This document shows, in pieces, positions 23,488-34,000 of a DNA stretch of 64,000 bases. The notes beneath the pieces were generated by a model that was given only the letters and a program-made list of their open reading frames with translations, ran no database searches and was not told the DNA's origin. Origin of the DNA: UBA4416 sp943362175 (GTDB taxonomy: Bacteria; Bacteroidota; Bacteroidia; B-17B0; Aurantibacillaceae); contig CALRIU020000021.1 in the NCBI GenBank assembly GCA_943362175.1, forward strand, positions 1 through 64,000, read 5' to 3'. Made by a program: the position numbers and the translations under genes. Position 1 is the first letter of the stretch. Each line of letters begins with the position of its first letter.

Positions 23488-26400
23488 TTATCTTCCACCG
23501 GACAAATATGTCATGGCGCTTAAAGGCATTTGTAATTGTATAATCTTAACTACTTTCAGGTCATAGTTCACAATGATAGTTCTGAATTGCCCATTTTTCC
23601 CGTAGGGATTTTCAGGCAATAAGGATTGCCCGTCATAACCGCCCAGAAATGTAGGAAAGCGAAAGCCGGATTTAGCGCTCATCTTATCTGTTATTTTTAT
23701 TGTCATTTCTACCCGCGCTTCGGTTGGACTTATTTGAGTAACATTATTTAGTATCAACTTTCCGCCAAAACTGCCATGAAATGCCCTGGTAGGATTTGTT
23801 GTCAAGTCTTTGAAGAAGCTTATCGGATATTTTATATCACCTTCTTTTTTTGCTTGTCGGGAAAAGTTAGTTGTGTCATTTACATTTTGTCTATGTGCAA
23901 TTTGGGAAGAAATTTTGTCTAAGTTATAAGTAACTTCAGGCGTACGTAGCATCTGTCGGCCCATTAGGCTGTTTTGAGTAAAAGTTCTTTCAGATTTTCC
24001 AGTTCCTTTTACCCATTGAACACCTAAATGAAATGGATTTATATATCGGTCCGGGACATCTATCGCAAACTTTCCTCCGCTTTTTTCAATTAATTTATCT
24101 GCTAACTGCGTAGCTTTATGACGTACAGTTTCTTTAAGTCCATATTGCACAGCACGGCCGATTTTCATGAGTTGCTCCTTATCAATTTTTTTCACAGGAG
24201 CCTTAGCGGCTGTTTTTTCTTTATTTGCAGGCAATGGCCTGGCTGGGTTTGCATTAACTGTGGAAATAGCAGGTAAATCTGCAGCTCCGGGTACATGAGG
24301 CGCATTGTCAGGGGCTTTCTGCTGAGGTTGTGCTCCTATACTGGTCTGTCCGGTTCCTACAGCTAATAGAGGAGGCACTTTGTCTTGTGTTTGCGTCCCA
24401 CTTGTATCCACATGTCCAATCGGGTTATTCCGGCAATAGGCATACACATTCACCCCATCACCAATGCCGATCGGATCACAATTCATCCATCTTCCCAGCC
24501 AGCTGATATAATACCGGGCATTATGGTATTCCAACCCGGTTTCATCATCGCGCTCCATACCAGTGTAGCGATAGCGCTTGGCAGCGGCAGTAACCCAACC
24601 GTTAGTGGCCTGGTAAGAGGTGGTACCGAAAGGATGGTATTCCTCATAGGTGATAATATTACCGGACTCGTCCGTTTCCAGCGTCGTACTTCCCTGGTGA
24701 TTGGGATGCTGGTAGCGGGTTACCCTGGAAATGCCTGTAGAAGGATCGTCTGTCGTTTCGATCATCACAAAACGATGACCTTCGTCAATTAAGCCCAGGG
24801 TTTCGCATGTAAGACCTGCGCTCGGGCCGCTATGCTCTTTATACAATTCCCAACCGGCAATGTAAATACGCTCCTGTTTCAACGTTGGCGTACCGGAAGA
24901 GGCATAGTTCTCCGTAATTTTTCTCAGACGGGTTCCCTGGCTGTCATATTGGTAATAGGTCGTTTCCGGGGTTCCCGAGCTCACACTCTGAGTGCTGGTT
25001 GCAGCAATTTCTTCCTTGAAATTCCATTCCAGTACTGTCAGATGCGGCATCTCCGTGATAAAGCCATGTTGTGCGTGGTAGTGGTAGGAATAGGTGTCGG
25101 AGCCAACAGTCGTTTGACCTAAACGGTTTGTTCCCGTATCGTAAGTGTAATCCCTGGTATAGCTCCCGGTCGTTGTTGCCGAATGCTGTAGTTGCAGGAT
25201 GTTTCCGACTTCGTCATATCGGTAATTCTGCGTATAATTCTGCATCGCCATGCTGTCGCTCGGATACTGCGTCAGCTTAAAAGGTACATCGTTCCAGTTA
25301 TCCGAAGTTCCAAAAGCAGCGGAGGCAATCATTTCACGTCCCGTTGCCTTGATAAGCTGGTAGCGGGCATCATAGGTATATTCATTTGTGCCTTGTACCA
25401 TGCTGTTATCGTAGAATACAGTCGGTACATTGTCATCCTGCTTGAACACGATGTTTCCGACGGCGTCATACGTGAAATGCAGATCCTGTAAAGGATCACT
25501 GATGGCGCTCAAGGTTTTCAGGTGTTTGATCCTAAAAGTTTCATCATCGTATTCATAGGTGGTAATCACACCATTGCCGTAGGTCACGCTCATTCGCTGC
25601 CCTTTCGCATCATATTCAATGTTTTGCAGATGTGTCGTCACCACAGAACTTTGTTCTACCGTTTCGCTTACCAGTACACCACGCCTGCTATAGGAAGGAG
25701 TAATGATGCTATGGTCAGGAGCCGATTGCCGGTTAATCCTGCCGAGGGCATCATAGCTTGTCCTGATCTGGTAGCTATTGCTTTCCAGCTTACCGCTGAT
25801 GACCCTCCAATCGGCGACGACCTTGTAGTCAATGGCAAGCGTGCGGATCATTTTCATGGATTGTCCTTTGAAGTTATAAGTCGGTGTTTCTTCCAGGCCT
25901 CCTGAGTCATAATGCTGAAAAAGTTTTCCTCTCAGGTTCTCGAGTGTAGCATTCGATTGGCCTTCGCCATATACAAAGAGCTCAACCGTATTATCCAGCG
26001 ACACTGGTCCATCGCCGCCTTTTACGATGACTGTCAATGGCCTGTGCAGAGCATCGTAATCAAATACAAGTTGATGGCTGCGTTCGTCCCAGGTATAAAG
26101 CGGCTTGCCAAGCGTGTCAGGAAATAGCCAGCGTACGCCGCTATCCATGCTTTCCTGTTTCACCATATTGCCCAGCATATCATAATAGTATTGCATCACT
26201 TTATTGCCGCGTGCATCAATCACCTGTCGCAGATTGTTTTCAATATCCAGGATCAGTGAGGTATGATATTCAGTGGCATGCTCATCAAGCTCTACAGTGA
26301 GAACAGGTCTTCCCATACTGTCGAAGTGTGTGGTGACAGGTGTATCATAATGTGCGGAGGCTTTGATGGCCGCCTGCTTTTCTTTGTCGGGATCTTTCCC

Positions 26401-29400
26401 GGCTGCTGTCAGTTCAGTGTCGATTAAACGATTGTAGCGAAGGTTATACCAATCGCTGTCCAGGCAGGTATCATTCTGGTCATATACCATTTGCTTCCAG
26501 CTATTAAAGCTTGTTTTGCTGAAAGTCCCGTCCGGGTAATCCGTGCGGATCAGTCTTCCCGGTGCATCGTAGTGCATTACCGGCGTGACACCTTGTTCCA
26601 CCAGCTCTTTGGCGCTTTCGTATTTGGCTGTTACCGAAAAATAAGGTTCGTACTGCATCACGGGATTACCTTTGTTGTTTAAGATCGTACGTCCGTTCCC
26701 GATCCAGCGCAGGAAAGGAGTCATGTCCACCATATTCACCGTAATGGTATCATCGCCATTGTCTACTACCTGTTTCGCGTAACCTGATTCCGCCTGCACT
26801 TTTTTCATCACTACCTGGCCTGAGCCGTTCGAATATTCAAAGCTCATTTGAATAGGAGAGTTATTATTATCCTGGTAATGTTGTTCACGTACGATGGTAG
26901 AGGCTACCGGTGGCTGTGTTCCACCGGAGTTTTTATAGCAATCGAAGTCGTATACGAAACGTGCTGTAGCATGCTGAAGCAATAGTTCCGCCTGTGGTTC
27001 AATGCGATAAGAAAAGGTAGGTTCGCTATTCACTTCGATAAAATAGTTATCAATGTCATAGCGCTCTGTACTGAGTGTTTCAGGCGTTAGTCCACTTAAA
27101 TCATCTGCTTCAGATCCCTTGCCGTATAAAGCCATCGCTTTGGGCAGGCCCAGTTCATCGAGAAGTATCTCTGAAATATTATCGTTGATATCCTGCATCT
27201 TTGTTGGCGTGAGGGTCCGGTAGTCAAAGGCGAGAACCTGCGTTTTATTAGAGAGGGCATCGGTGGTCCTGTCAACGAACAGATAGGTTGTATTGTCATA
27301 ATGCACATAAGTGACAGAGCCATACGGGTCTGTATAGGAAAACGGTGTGAAAAAACGTGCTTCTGCATCTGCAAGCGTTTCACCACTATCCATGTATTGT
27401 ACAGTGCCCGAACGCACATACCAGTCGTCGTGGAATTTGATGTATGTTCCATCCGTTAGCTCGGTGCTTCCAATCTTCGCACCGAAAATATCCGTTACGA
27501 GATCGGACGATGTATTATTTGTATAGGCCAGTTGATAAGTCTCATAAGGAATACCAAGGGATTCAAGATCCCCGAAAGGTAAAGAGCCTGTAAGATCGTT
27601 GCGGTAAAAACAGCTTTCCACGTATTCGATCAGGCGCCTGTTTGCGCCTGAACCACCGCTCAGGTCTTCATAAGGAATTTCAGAGGCATGATTCCAGCCG
27701 CTCTCCATTTCCTGGAGTGTGTAGAGTGCGCCTGCTTTGGAAATTCCGCAAAGCTCATACGTTTGTACACTGTATGGCATGCGGAGCCTGTAGTCATCGT
27801 TATGGATAACATCGTTGGTGAAACGGGTCGTTGTTACAATAATCGCCGTTTTATTCTGTGCATCCTGTGTCTCCATGGGTAGTGAGCTATCAGGGTTCAG
27901 GCGTGGATACACCACAGAGGCGGCCCGCAGGACATTACCATAAAGATCTGTTTCCAGGTTCAAGGTATGAGCCATACGCGGATCATCCGTGTCGCGTTCA
28001 TAGCTGTAAGAAATCGCTTCGCTTTCTTTCACGCAGTATACGGCATATTTATTCGTTCCTTTGGGCTGAATGAGCTCAATGTGGCAATTATGTGTTCCCA
28101 CATTATAGGGGGTTAGTTGCTTTTCCGGCGTTCCTTCCCGGGAAAATACTTCCGTACGAAGCACCATACTCTTGCAGGCCCTCATCGCTTCGCGCCTCTC
28201 CAAAGGACTGATGCCGGTTACACAGCTGCTGTTGATCGGGTCATCGGGCACAATGCGTGCCGGAGGAAGCGGCACTTCGTGGCTGGTCACCGGGTAACCC
28301 TGCCGTGTCATTTCCTCTTGCCAGTATTCTGTAGCAAAGCGGTCGAGGATATTCGTTTCCTGTAGATAAGCGCCTGTGTGGAACCAGGATTTGGTGATCA
28401 CAGGCGCCTGGTTCAGAGCGGCGTTTGTGAGGTTGGTGCCATCAGCGCTGCTCCAGCGTTCCGATACTTCCGTATCAGTCTGGTCAACACGCCCGAAGCC
28501 CCTGAATTCTTTTTCGGCATGATCGTAGTAACCGTGGTGATAGGAGTACAGGCTGGTAAAGGTGTGCCCGGTGATCCTGTCCCTGTTGGTGATCTTGCTT
28601 ACGCAATATACCGGGAAATGCAGCTTCGTGGCCCAGGGCCTGCCGGCCAGCTTATCCTGGATATAGTATCTGGTACTTGGTGTGTATTCCATTTCCACTT
28701 CCAGGCCGAGGTTGTTTTTATAAGCCGTCATGATGTGGGGCTTTTTGCTGTTCATCAGGTCGATGTAGCGTAAAGGCTGCCTGGCGTCCTTTTGCAAAGG
28801 GCTGCTCCACACGATGCAGGAAAGGCCATTGCCAAGCAGGTCGCTCACCGTGATATCGGTCTGCGGATGTACGTCCGGAAAGGCAGCAATCTCAAAAGGA
28901 GTGGTGCTGCAGGTATTTCCATTGAAATTCATCCAGCAGCGAAAACTGTTTTTTCCGAGATAGATCAGGTCCGGTGTTCCCGAACCGTCTATATCCGATA
29001 ACCTGATCCAGGCAGGATTGAAGGAGCTGTCGTCATCAAACACCGGGGCGTAGTCCATGCCTACCTTCGCTCCAAAATTGCCGAAGCCCAGGTTAGGCCA
29101 GTAGCATACCTCGCCATTGCGGATACGGACAATATCTATGAGTCCGTCGCCGCTCATGTCCGCCAGAAAAATCGTTTGTGTGCTATCCGAAAATACGAGT
29201 GCCGGTCCTTCCTCTTCTTCAATGGCTTTTGGTGTATGGTGGTAATCGCTGAAGCCTTTTCTTCCATCGGATTCGTACCAGGTCAGTACATGGTCTTCCG
29301 TGATCAGCACATCGGTTTTCCCGTCGCCGTTAAGATCCAGTAAGCGCACATTCGGATCTTTCAGGTTAATGCCCGGCAATGCCTCAAACGGCTTAAAAGG

Positions 29401-30939
29401 CTGCCATTCGTCCTCATCGTTGATCTCAAAATATCCTTTAGGATCGCTGTGAAGGCTAACGATCTGCTTCTGCCCGTCGCCGTCGAGGTCCAACAGCTGG
29501 AGAGGTTTACCCAATCCCCTGAAAGAAGGTTTTGGTGTCACCAGTTGTGCAGCTTCGAAATGCCCGTCACCCAGGTTGCGCTTGTAATACCAGCCGCCGC
29601 CCTGCTCAATGAGGATGCCAGGCAAGCCTTCGTTGTAGAGGTCGGTAAACTGGTAAGGAGCGGTTAACCCGGCAGGCGCGTTTTCCAGGTCCGACAGGTC
29701 AAGGGTTTTGACATCTTTATTCCAGTGATGCGTTTCGTAAGTAAATTCCATGCCCGGTAAATTTTTATCCGAGTAAGAGCCATCGCTGAGTTTGATGTAG
29801 CCACGTGAAACAGCTGTTTTCAAAAAGGTAAAGCCGCTGTCCCCGTTATCGTCATAAGCAAAGCTCATGGATTTCACAAGGGCAGAGCCTCCTGTGAGCT
29901 CGGGAAAATAATGAAATTGCATGACCCTCCGGCAAAGCCTGGTGGTGCGGATCTCGAATCCTGCTTTATATTCCGAGAAGGCATCCGTTCTGAAGGTCCA
30001 ATCGCCGCTGATACCGAAAGGCGCGTTCAAATCGTACTGGCCGTAATCGAATACGGTCTGGAACATATAATCTGAGCCCGGAAGAAGCAGATCATGTTGT
30101 TTGTAAGGTGTTTTATTGCCATACAAAATCTTATCCGGATACAGATTCGTGTAGGTAATGTTCCCGCTTTTGTAACGGTTTTTGTTATGCAAAAGCGCAG
30201 GGTCGAAGCCGGCATCGTCTTCCGCTTTATAGAGGTAATGGGCGCAATTGCCCTTATCATCCATTACCAGCTCCGGGAGCCATTCGTACACCCGCAAACC
30301 GTTAGCAGGATCGGAAAGGCGGGCGGCGCTGCTCCATCCAAAGAGCGTCGTTGTATTCTCTTTGGTTGTCACACGCCATTTAATCTCCCGCGTTGTTTTT
30401 TCTGTCCAGCGCTCGATGCGGGCAAATAAGCCCTCGATGCGTGGTTTGTAATAGCGGATACGCCATAAGGTATCCGGAGAGTTTGTTTCGCGGATGATGA
30501 ACTGATCGTTGACATCCTTGCTGAAACTGCCATCCGGATTTTTTTGATATTCGGGCACAAGATCTTCCGCTTCGGAGAAGAGGTAGGTGTCGGAATCAAT
30601 CGCATCCTGGTACTGTGGTAATTCCTTATCGGTTTTGCGTTTGATCGAAGGCAGGCTTAAATTCCAGCCGAGACCAAAAATGCCGTTACCGCTTCCCGAG
30701 TTGTAAGACAGGCTTAAAGCAGGTGTTACCCCTCTTGCGGCTGCTACTGGCAGCGGGATAGAGAATGATGAGGTTCCATTGACCGCATTCACGGCGAATT
30801 TCTGATCAATGCCTTTAATCGCTCCGCCTCCTTTAGGGAGAGCTATCGAAGGGGCCTCAATGGCATTGGATTTTGTTTTGCCTCCGTCCGTTTTAAATTG
30901 CGGCTGCTTGTTTTCTTTATTTGTGGGTTCCTTTTCCAT
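23488..30939 (-). CDS. TcB-TcC fusion: SpvB/TcdB/RHS cocoon with variable C-terminal toxin
   Basis: This 2483-residue protein starts with an SpvB-like domain (FSIPLPVAAARGVTPALSL, then GIFGLGWNLSLPSIKRKTD, about residues 50-350). VCBS/FG-GAP-like repeats follow at about 495-665 (LLDLNGDGKTDVLI, LADMSGDGLIDIVRI, LSDIDGSGTPDLIYL), then the TcdB middle region and many RHS/YD repeats to about residue 2120. The RHS core ends with GLEYHNARYYISWLGRWM, then DPIGIGDGVNVYAY and NPIGHVDTSG near 2180. This is the aspartyl-protease-like closing region, where the tip is cleaved inside the shell. The remaining 300 residues are an AT-rich, unrecognised effector tip (Pro/Ala/Lys linker, then FHLGVQWVKGTGKSERTF and TRAFHGSFGGKLIL). 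It combines subunits that are separate B and C proteins in Photorhabdus. Confidence 0.92.
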   Translation of the reverse strand: MEKEPTNKENKQPQFKTDGGKTKSNAIEAPSIALPKGGGAIKGIDQKFAVNAVNGTSSFSIPLPVAAARGVTPALSLSYNSGSGNGIFGLGWNLSLPSIKRKTDKELPQYQDAIDSDTYLFSEAEDLVPEYQKNPDGSFSKDVNDQFIIRETNSPDTLWRIRYYKPRIEGLFARIERWTEKTTREIKWRVTTKENTTTLFGWSSAARLSDPANGLRVYEWLPELVMDDKGNCAHYLYKAEDDAGFDPALLHNKNRYKSGNITYTNLYPDKILYGNKTPYKQHDLLLPGSDYMFQTVFDYGQYDLNAPFGISGDWTFRTDAFSEYKAGFEIRTTRLCRRVMQFHYFPELTGGSALVKSMSFAYDDNGDSGFTFLKTAVSRGYIKLSDGSYSDKNLPGMEFTYETHHWNKDVKTLDLSDLENAPAGLTAPYQFTDLYNEGLPGILIEQGGGWYYKRNLGDGHFEAAQLVTPKPSFRGLGKPLQLLDLDGDGQKQIVSLHSDPKGYFEINDEDEWQPFKPFEALPGINLKDPNVRLLDLNGDGKTDVLITEDHVLTWYESDGRKGFSDYHHTPKAIEEEEGPALVFSDSTQTIFLADMSGDGLIDIVRIRNGEVCYWPNLGFGNFGAKVGMDYAPVFDDDSSFNPAWIRLSDIDGSGTPDLIYLGKNSFRCWMNFNGNTCSTTPFEIAAFPDVHPQTDITVSDLLGNGLSCIVWSSPLQKDARQPLRYIDLMNSKKPHIMTAYKNNLGLEVEMEYTPSTRYYIQDKLAGRPWATKLHFPVYCVSKITNRDRITGHTFTSLYSYHHGYYDHAEKEFRGFGRVDQTDTEVSERWSSADGTNLTNAALNQAPVITKSWFHTGAYLQETNILDRFATEYWQEEMTRQGYPVTSHEVPLPPARIVPDDPINSSCVTGISPLERREAMRACKSMVLRTEVFSREGTPEKQLTPYNVGTHNCHIELIQPKGTNKYAVYCVKESEAISYSYERDTDDPRMAHTLNLETDLYGNVLRAASVVYPRLNPDSSLPMETQDAQNKTAIIVTTTRFTNDVIHNDDYRLRMPYSVQTYELCGISKAGALYTLQEMESGWNHASEIPYEDLSGGSGANRRLIEYVESCFYRNDLTGSLPFGDLESLGIPYETYQLAYTNNTSSDLVTDIFGAKIGSTELTDGTYIKFHDDWYVRSGTVQYMDSGETLADAEARFFTPFSYTDPYGSVTYVHYDNTTYLFVDRTTDALSNKTQVLAFDYRTLTPTKMQDINDNISEILLDELGLPKAMALYGKGSEADDLSGLTPETLSTERYDIDNYFIEVNSEPTFSYRIEPQAELLLQHATARFVYDFDCYKNSGGTQPPVASTIVREQHYQDNNNSPIQMSFEYSNGSGQVVMKKVQAESGYAKQVVDNGDDTITVNMVDMTPFLRWIGNGRTILNNKGNPVMQYEPYFSVTAKYESAKELVEQGVTPVMHYDAPGRLIRTDYPDGTFSKTSFNSWKQMVYDQNDTCLDSDWYNLRYNRLIDTELTAAGKDPDKEKQAAIKASAHYDTPVTTHFDSMGRPVLTVELDEHATEYHTSLILDIENNLRQVIDARGNKVMQYYYDMLGNMVKQESMDSGVRWLFPDTLGKPLYTWDERSHQLVFDYDALHRPLTVIVKGGDGPVSLDNTVELFVYGEGQSNATLENLRGKLFQHYDSGGLEETPTYNFKGQSMKMIRTLAIDYKVVADWRVISGKLESNSYQIRTSYDALGRINRQSAPDHSIITPSYSRRGVLVSETVEQSSVVTTHLQNIEYDAKGQRMSVTYGNGVITTYEYDDETFRIKHLKTLSAISDPLQDLHFTYDAVGNIVFKQDDNVPTVFYDNSMVQGTNEYTYDARYQLIKATGREMIASAAFGTSDNWNDVPFKLTQYPSDSMAMQNYTQNYRYDEVGNILQLQHSATTTGSYTRDYTYDTGTNRLGQTTVGSDTYSYHYHAQHGFITEMPHLTVLEWNFKEEIAATSTQSVSSGTPETTYYQYDSQGTRLRKITENYASSGTPTLKQERIYIAGWELYKEHSGPSAGLTCETLGLIDEGHRFVMIETTDDPSTGISRVTRYQHPNHQGSTTLETDESGNIITYEEYHPFGTTSYQATNGWVTAAAKRYRYTGMERDDETGLEYHNARYYISWLGRWMNCDPIGIGDGVNVYAYCRNNPIGHVDTSGTQTQDKVPPLLAVGTGQTSIGAQPQQKAPDNAPHVPGAADLPAISTVNANPARPLPANKEKTAAKAPVKKIDKEQLMKIGRAVQYGLKETVRHKATQLADKLIEKSGGKFAIDVPDRYINPFHLGVQWVKGTGKSERTFTQNSLMGRQMLRTPEVTYNLDKISSQIAHRQNVNDTTNFSRQAKKEGDIKYPISFFKDLTTNPTRAFHGSFGGKLILNNVTQISPTEARVEMTIKITDKMSAKSGFRFPTFLGGYDGQSLLPENPYGKNGQFRTIIVNYDLKVVKIIQLQMPLSAMTYLSGGR

Positions 30940-30989
30940 AATGTGTTATTTTTCTAATAATCCATACTCATTTTAATGATATGAGTGGG

Positions 30990-31064
30990 TGTGCAGGCAT
31001 TGCATCGCCGCTTCCCGTGAACTGAGATTGCTCTTTGGGATTTCCCGGAAACACTGCCTGCACA
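30990..31064. repeat. Inverted repeat in the gap between TcA and TcB-TcC genes
   Basis: TGTGCAGGCA (30990-30999) and TGCCTGCACA (31055-31064) are perfect complements 55 bases apart. A smaller hairpin (ACTCAT/ATGAGT, around 30966-30986) lies next to it. There is no T-tract, so this is not a standard terminator. It could be an RNA stability or attenuation structure setting the TcA to TcB-C ratio. Confidence 0.5.
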
Positions 31065-31083
31065 TTCCTCTCATAAATCAAGA

Positions 31084-34000
31084 CTACACGCTCAGTTTTA
31101 CCAGGATGACTATTTCGCTGGTGTCATTCAATGGAAGCGGGGTATAAAGCCCGGAAACATTCACAACATTTACCAGGACATCCGTATCGAGTGCCATAGG
31201 CGTGGTTGTGCTTGAGCCTTTATATACCGACAGGTTGCTGGTTTGAGCCAGGACTACAGGCTCGGTACCGAATACGAGTTCCAGGCCACCGTTTTCATTC
31301 ACGTCGGTGTGAGTCACAACAGTTACTTCACTCACCGCCGGGGATAAGGCCTGCACATAATACGGCAAGCGGTTTTTCGGAATTCGGATCGTTGCACTGC
31401 CGGTCGTTTTCAACTCGTGCCATTGGTTCGGCAGGTCGTGTTTCAGGTTGACGGCGTAATACAGCCCGTTGCCTGCAGGGAAAGCTGCTTCAAGCTTATT
31501 CGGAAAGTCAGCTTTGACGGCCGCTCCAAACAGGCTTCCCGCTTCTTTCGCCGTATACTGCATGTGCATGATCACATCGGAAATAGAGGTGAAGTCGAAC
31601 TGCCTGACAATGTCTGATAATTCGAGTGTCCATTCACTCACCACACCTTTGTTCTCAAACGGCATGTAGCGCTCATCCCTGAAGTTGAGCTCAAAGACGC
31701 CACTGTCGTTCTGCGCGCTGCTGGTAGCAATGCTTTCGATGTACGACGGTTCCTGTTGTAAAGAACCTGTGCCGTAATTATCGCTGGTGCGCAGGGAGCT
31801 TTTGGTTAAGGTCAGTGTGGCGGCTACCGTTGTGTATGGGCCTGCAATTCCCGGAATCGTGATGCTTACGGATTTCATCCTTCTGAAATAATGACTAGGA
31901 TAATCCATGTCGAATAACACTTCAGGCAGGTGAATGCTGCAGGAACCGGTCGATCTCAAATCCTCTAATGCCAACGGATCCAATAAAGCGAGTGAGATAT
32001 TTTTGCTCAGCTCGTAATCCCTTGTATTGTGCTGGATATAGGAAGTCTCCAGTTCTTTCAGCTGGATGCTCAGGCGCTCACCGGCGAAGAAGCCGGCGCG
32101 GCTGCTATCCCAGTTGCCGAAGTTGATCTTAGGCGAATCGACGCCGCCAAGATCTTTGAAGAAGGCTTGCTGCGCCTGCTTGGCAAGGTCATAAGCCAGG
32201 TCGTAGCATTTGCGGTGCAGCGTTTTAAGCTGGCCAGCCATCCAGGTATAAAGCGCCTGGTTGGTGTATTTGCTCCTCAGCCAGTCATAGATCTCAGCGG
32301 ATTGCTCCACCTGTAAATCGTGGTTTTCCAGCTCTTTTTCGGAAATGGCAATGCGGATCTCCGCGCTCAGTAATTGCCTGTCAATCTGCAGCAGCTCTTC
32401 AGTAGCCGATTTGATCTGCAGGTTCCAGTCTTCCTGCCTGCGGTCGTAACCGGCATAGGTTAAGGACATGGAAGCTTTGTTGCGGTTCACAGTTGAGATG
32501 ATGCTTAGCGCATGGCCTCCCGCACTGATTAATTTATGCAGCTTATCACCTCCAAATATTTTTGATCCTGACATTGTTCCAACATAAGCATCTGGTATTA
32601 AGCCCATGAAACCTGCAAGTATTTTAACTCCTTGCTCCGCAAACATAAAGCCTTCTGCCAATTGGGTCTGGCGTTGTGCGTTTTCTTCGCGGCTGTTCTT
32701 GTATTCGCGGTTTTTGTAATCGTCGAGGCGGATCTGGATCAGGTTCTTGCTGTACTGGAGTGTGCTGTAGTTCTGCTTGGCTTCTTCCAGCTGCATTTCT
32801 TTCAATGAGCGGCTTGCTTTCAGGATATTCTGCTCATGCACCTGGCGGAGCACGGATAATTCCTCACCGTCTTTTTTCTCAAGCGCTGTGAGCAATTGGG
32901 ATCCAAGCGATTTCACCTCATTCGTAAAATCATTGGCGCGTTGCAACAAATATGAGAAACGGTAGTGAGGCGGCGCAGCTGCCAGGTCAGATAGAACATC
33001 GCTCAGGTCAAGTCCCATCGCTGTGGCGCGTACCAGCAATCCCGGATCGATCGGTGGCGCGAATAAGGCCAGCTGGCGTTTCTTGCCGTCGATGTTCATG
33101 CAGTTACGGATTTTATAGAGACGGTCTTCTACGCGGTCCCACATTTGCGTCATGCGTGGATTGTCCGGGATGCAGAAGGTCAGCTCAGGAAGCGTGCTCA
33201 GCGCAGGACTGTTGTCACATGGCTCGTCTTCCACCAATACGCCGTCTTTGCATTTGCAGAGACGCAGGCCGGTCATATAATTCTCGAATCTTTGAGACGC
33301 ATTTGAGAATGAAGTCAATCCGCCAATAATGTCATCGTAGCTGTATTCCGGTGGAGCAGGGCGGTCCACTTTTTTAGGTCTTTCGCCCAGGATCTCGGAG
33401 GCCAGCACATACAGGTTGATGGCTTCATTCACCGATTCCGTGGTATCCTGGCGGAAGAGGTAATCGCCCCAGTCGCTGAGAATGTCGATGAGCTCCATGA
33501 CAGTCCACAACATGTAGGCGCGTGGGCGCATAGACGCGATCAGGTGCGGATCAAAAGGATGGTCCCTCCAGATCTCGATCTGTTCTTCCCATTGCCTTTT
33601 CTCTTCTTTCTCTGCGGCAGTGAGGTTCGGGGCGCTCAACAGTCGCATATAATACGGAATACCTTTGGTTACATCGATCAGGAAAGGCTTGATTTTCCAG
33701 TAACGTAAATCCTGCAGGCTCATATCGCGGTTGGCCGGATCGAAAATATAATTGATCCATTTCAGGGCGTCCTCGAATTTATTGCTTTGTCTCAGCTGCC
33801 TGGCGATCAATGATACCGTATGGAAGAACACTTCCCAGTTATACATGGAGTACGCTCCCGACGATGAGAAATCGTAATCCATAACCGGATAAGGCGCCGT
33901 AACTCCCGATGGGGTATATTCCAGGGGGAAAAAAGAGGCGGAGGCTGCTTGCCTTCTTAAGCCGGCTGCATCCTTTGAGTTCAGCAGGCCATCGATGCCA

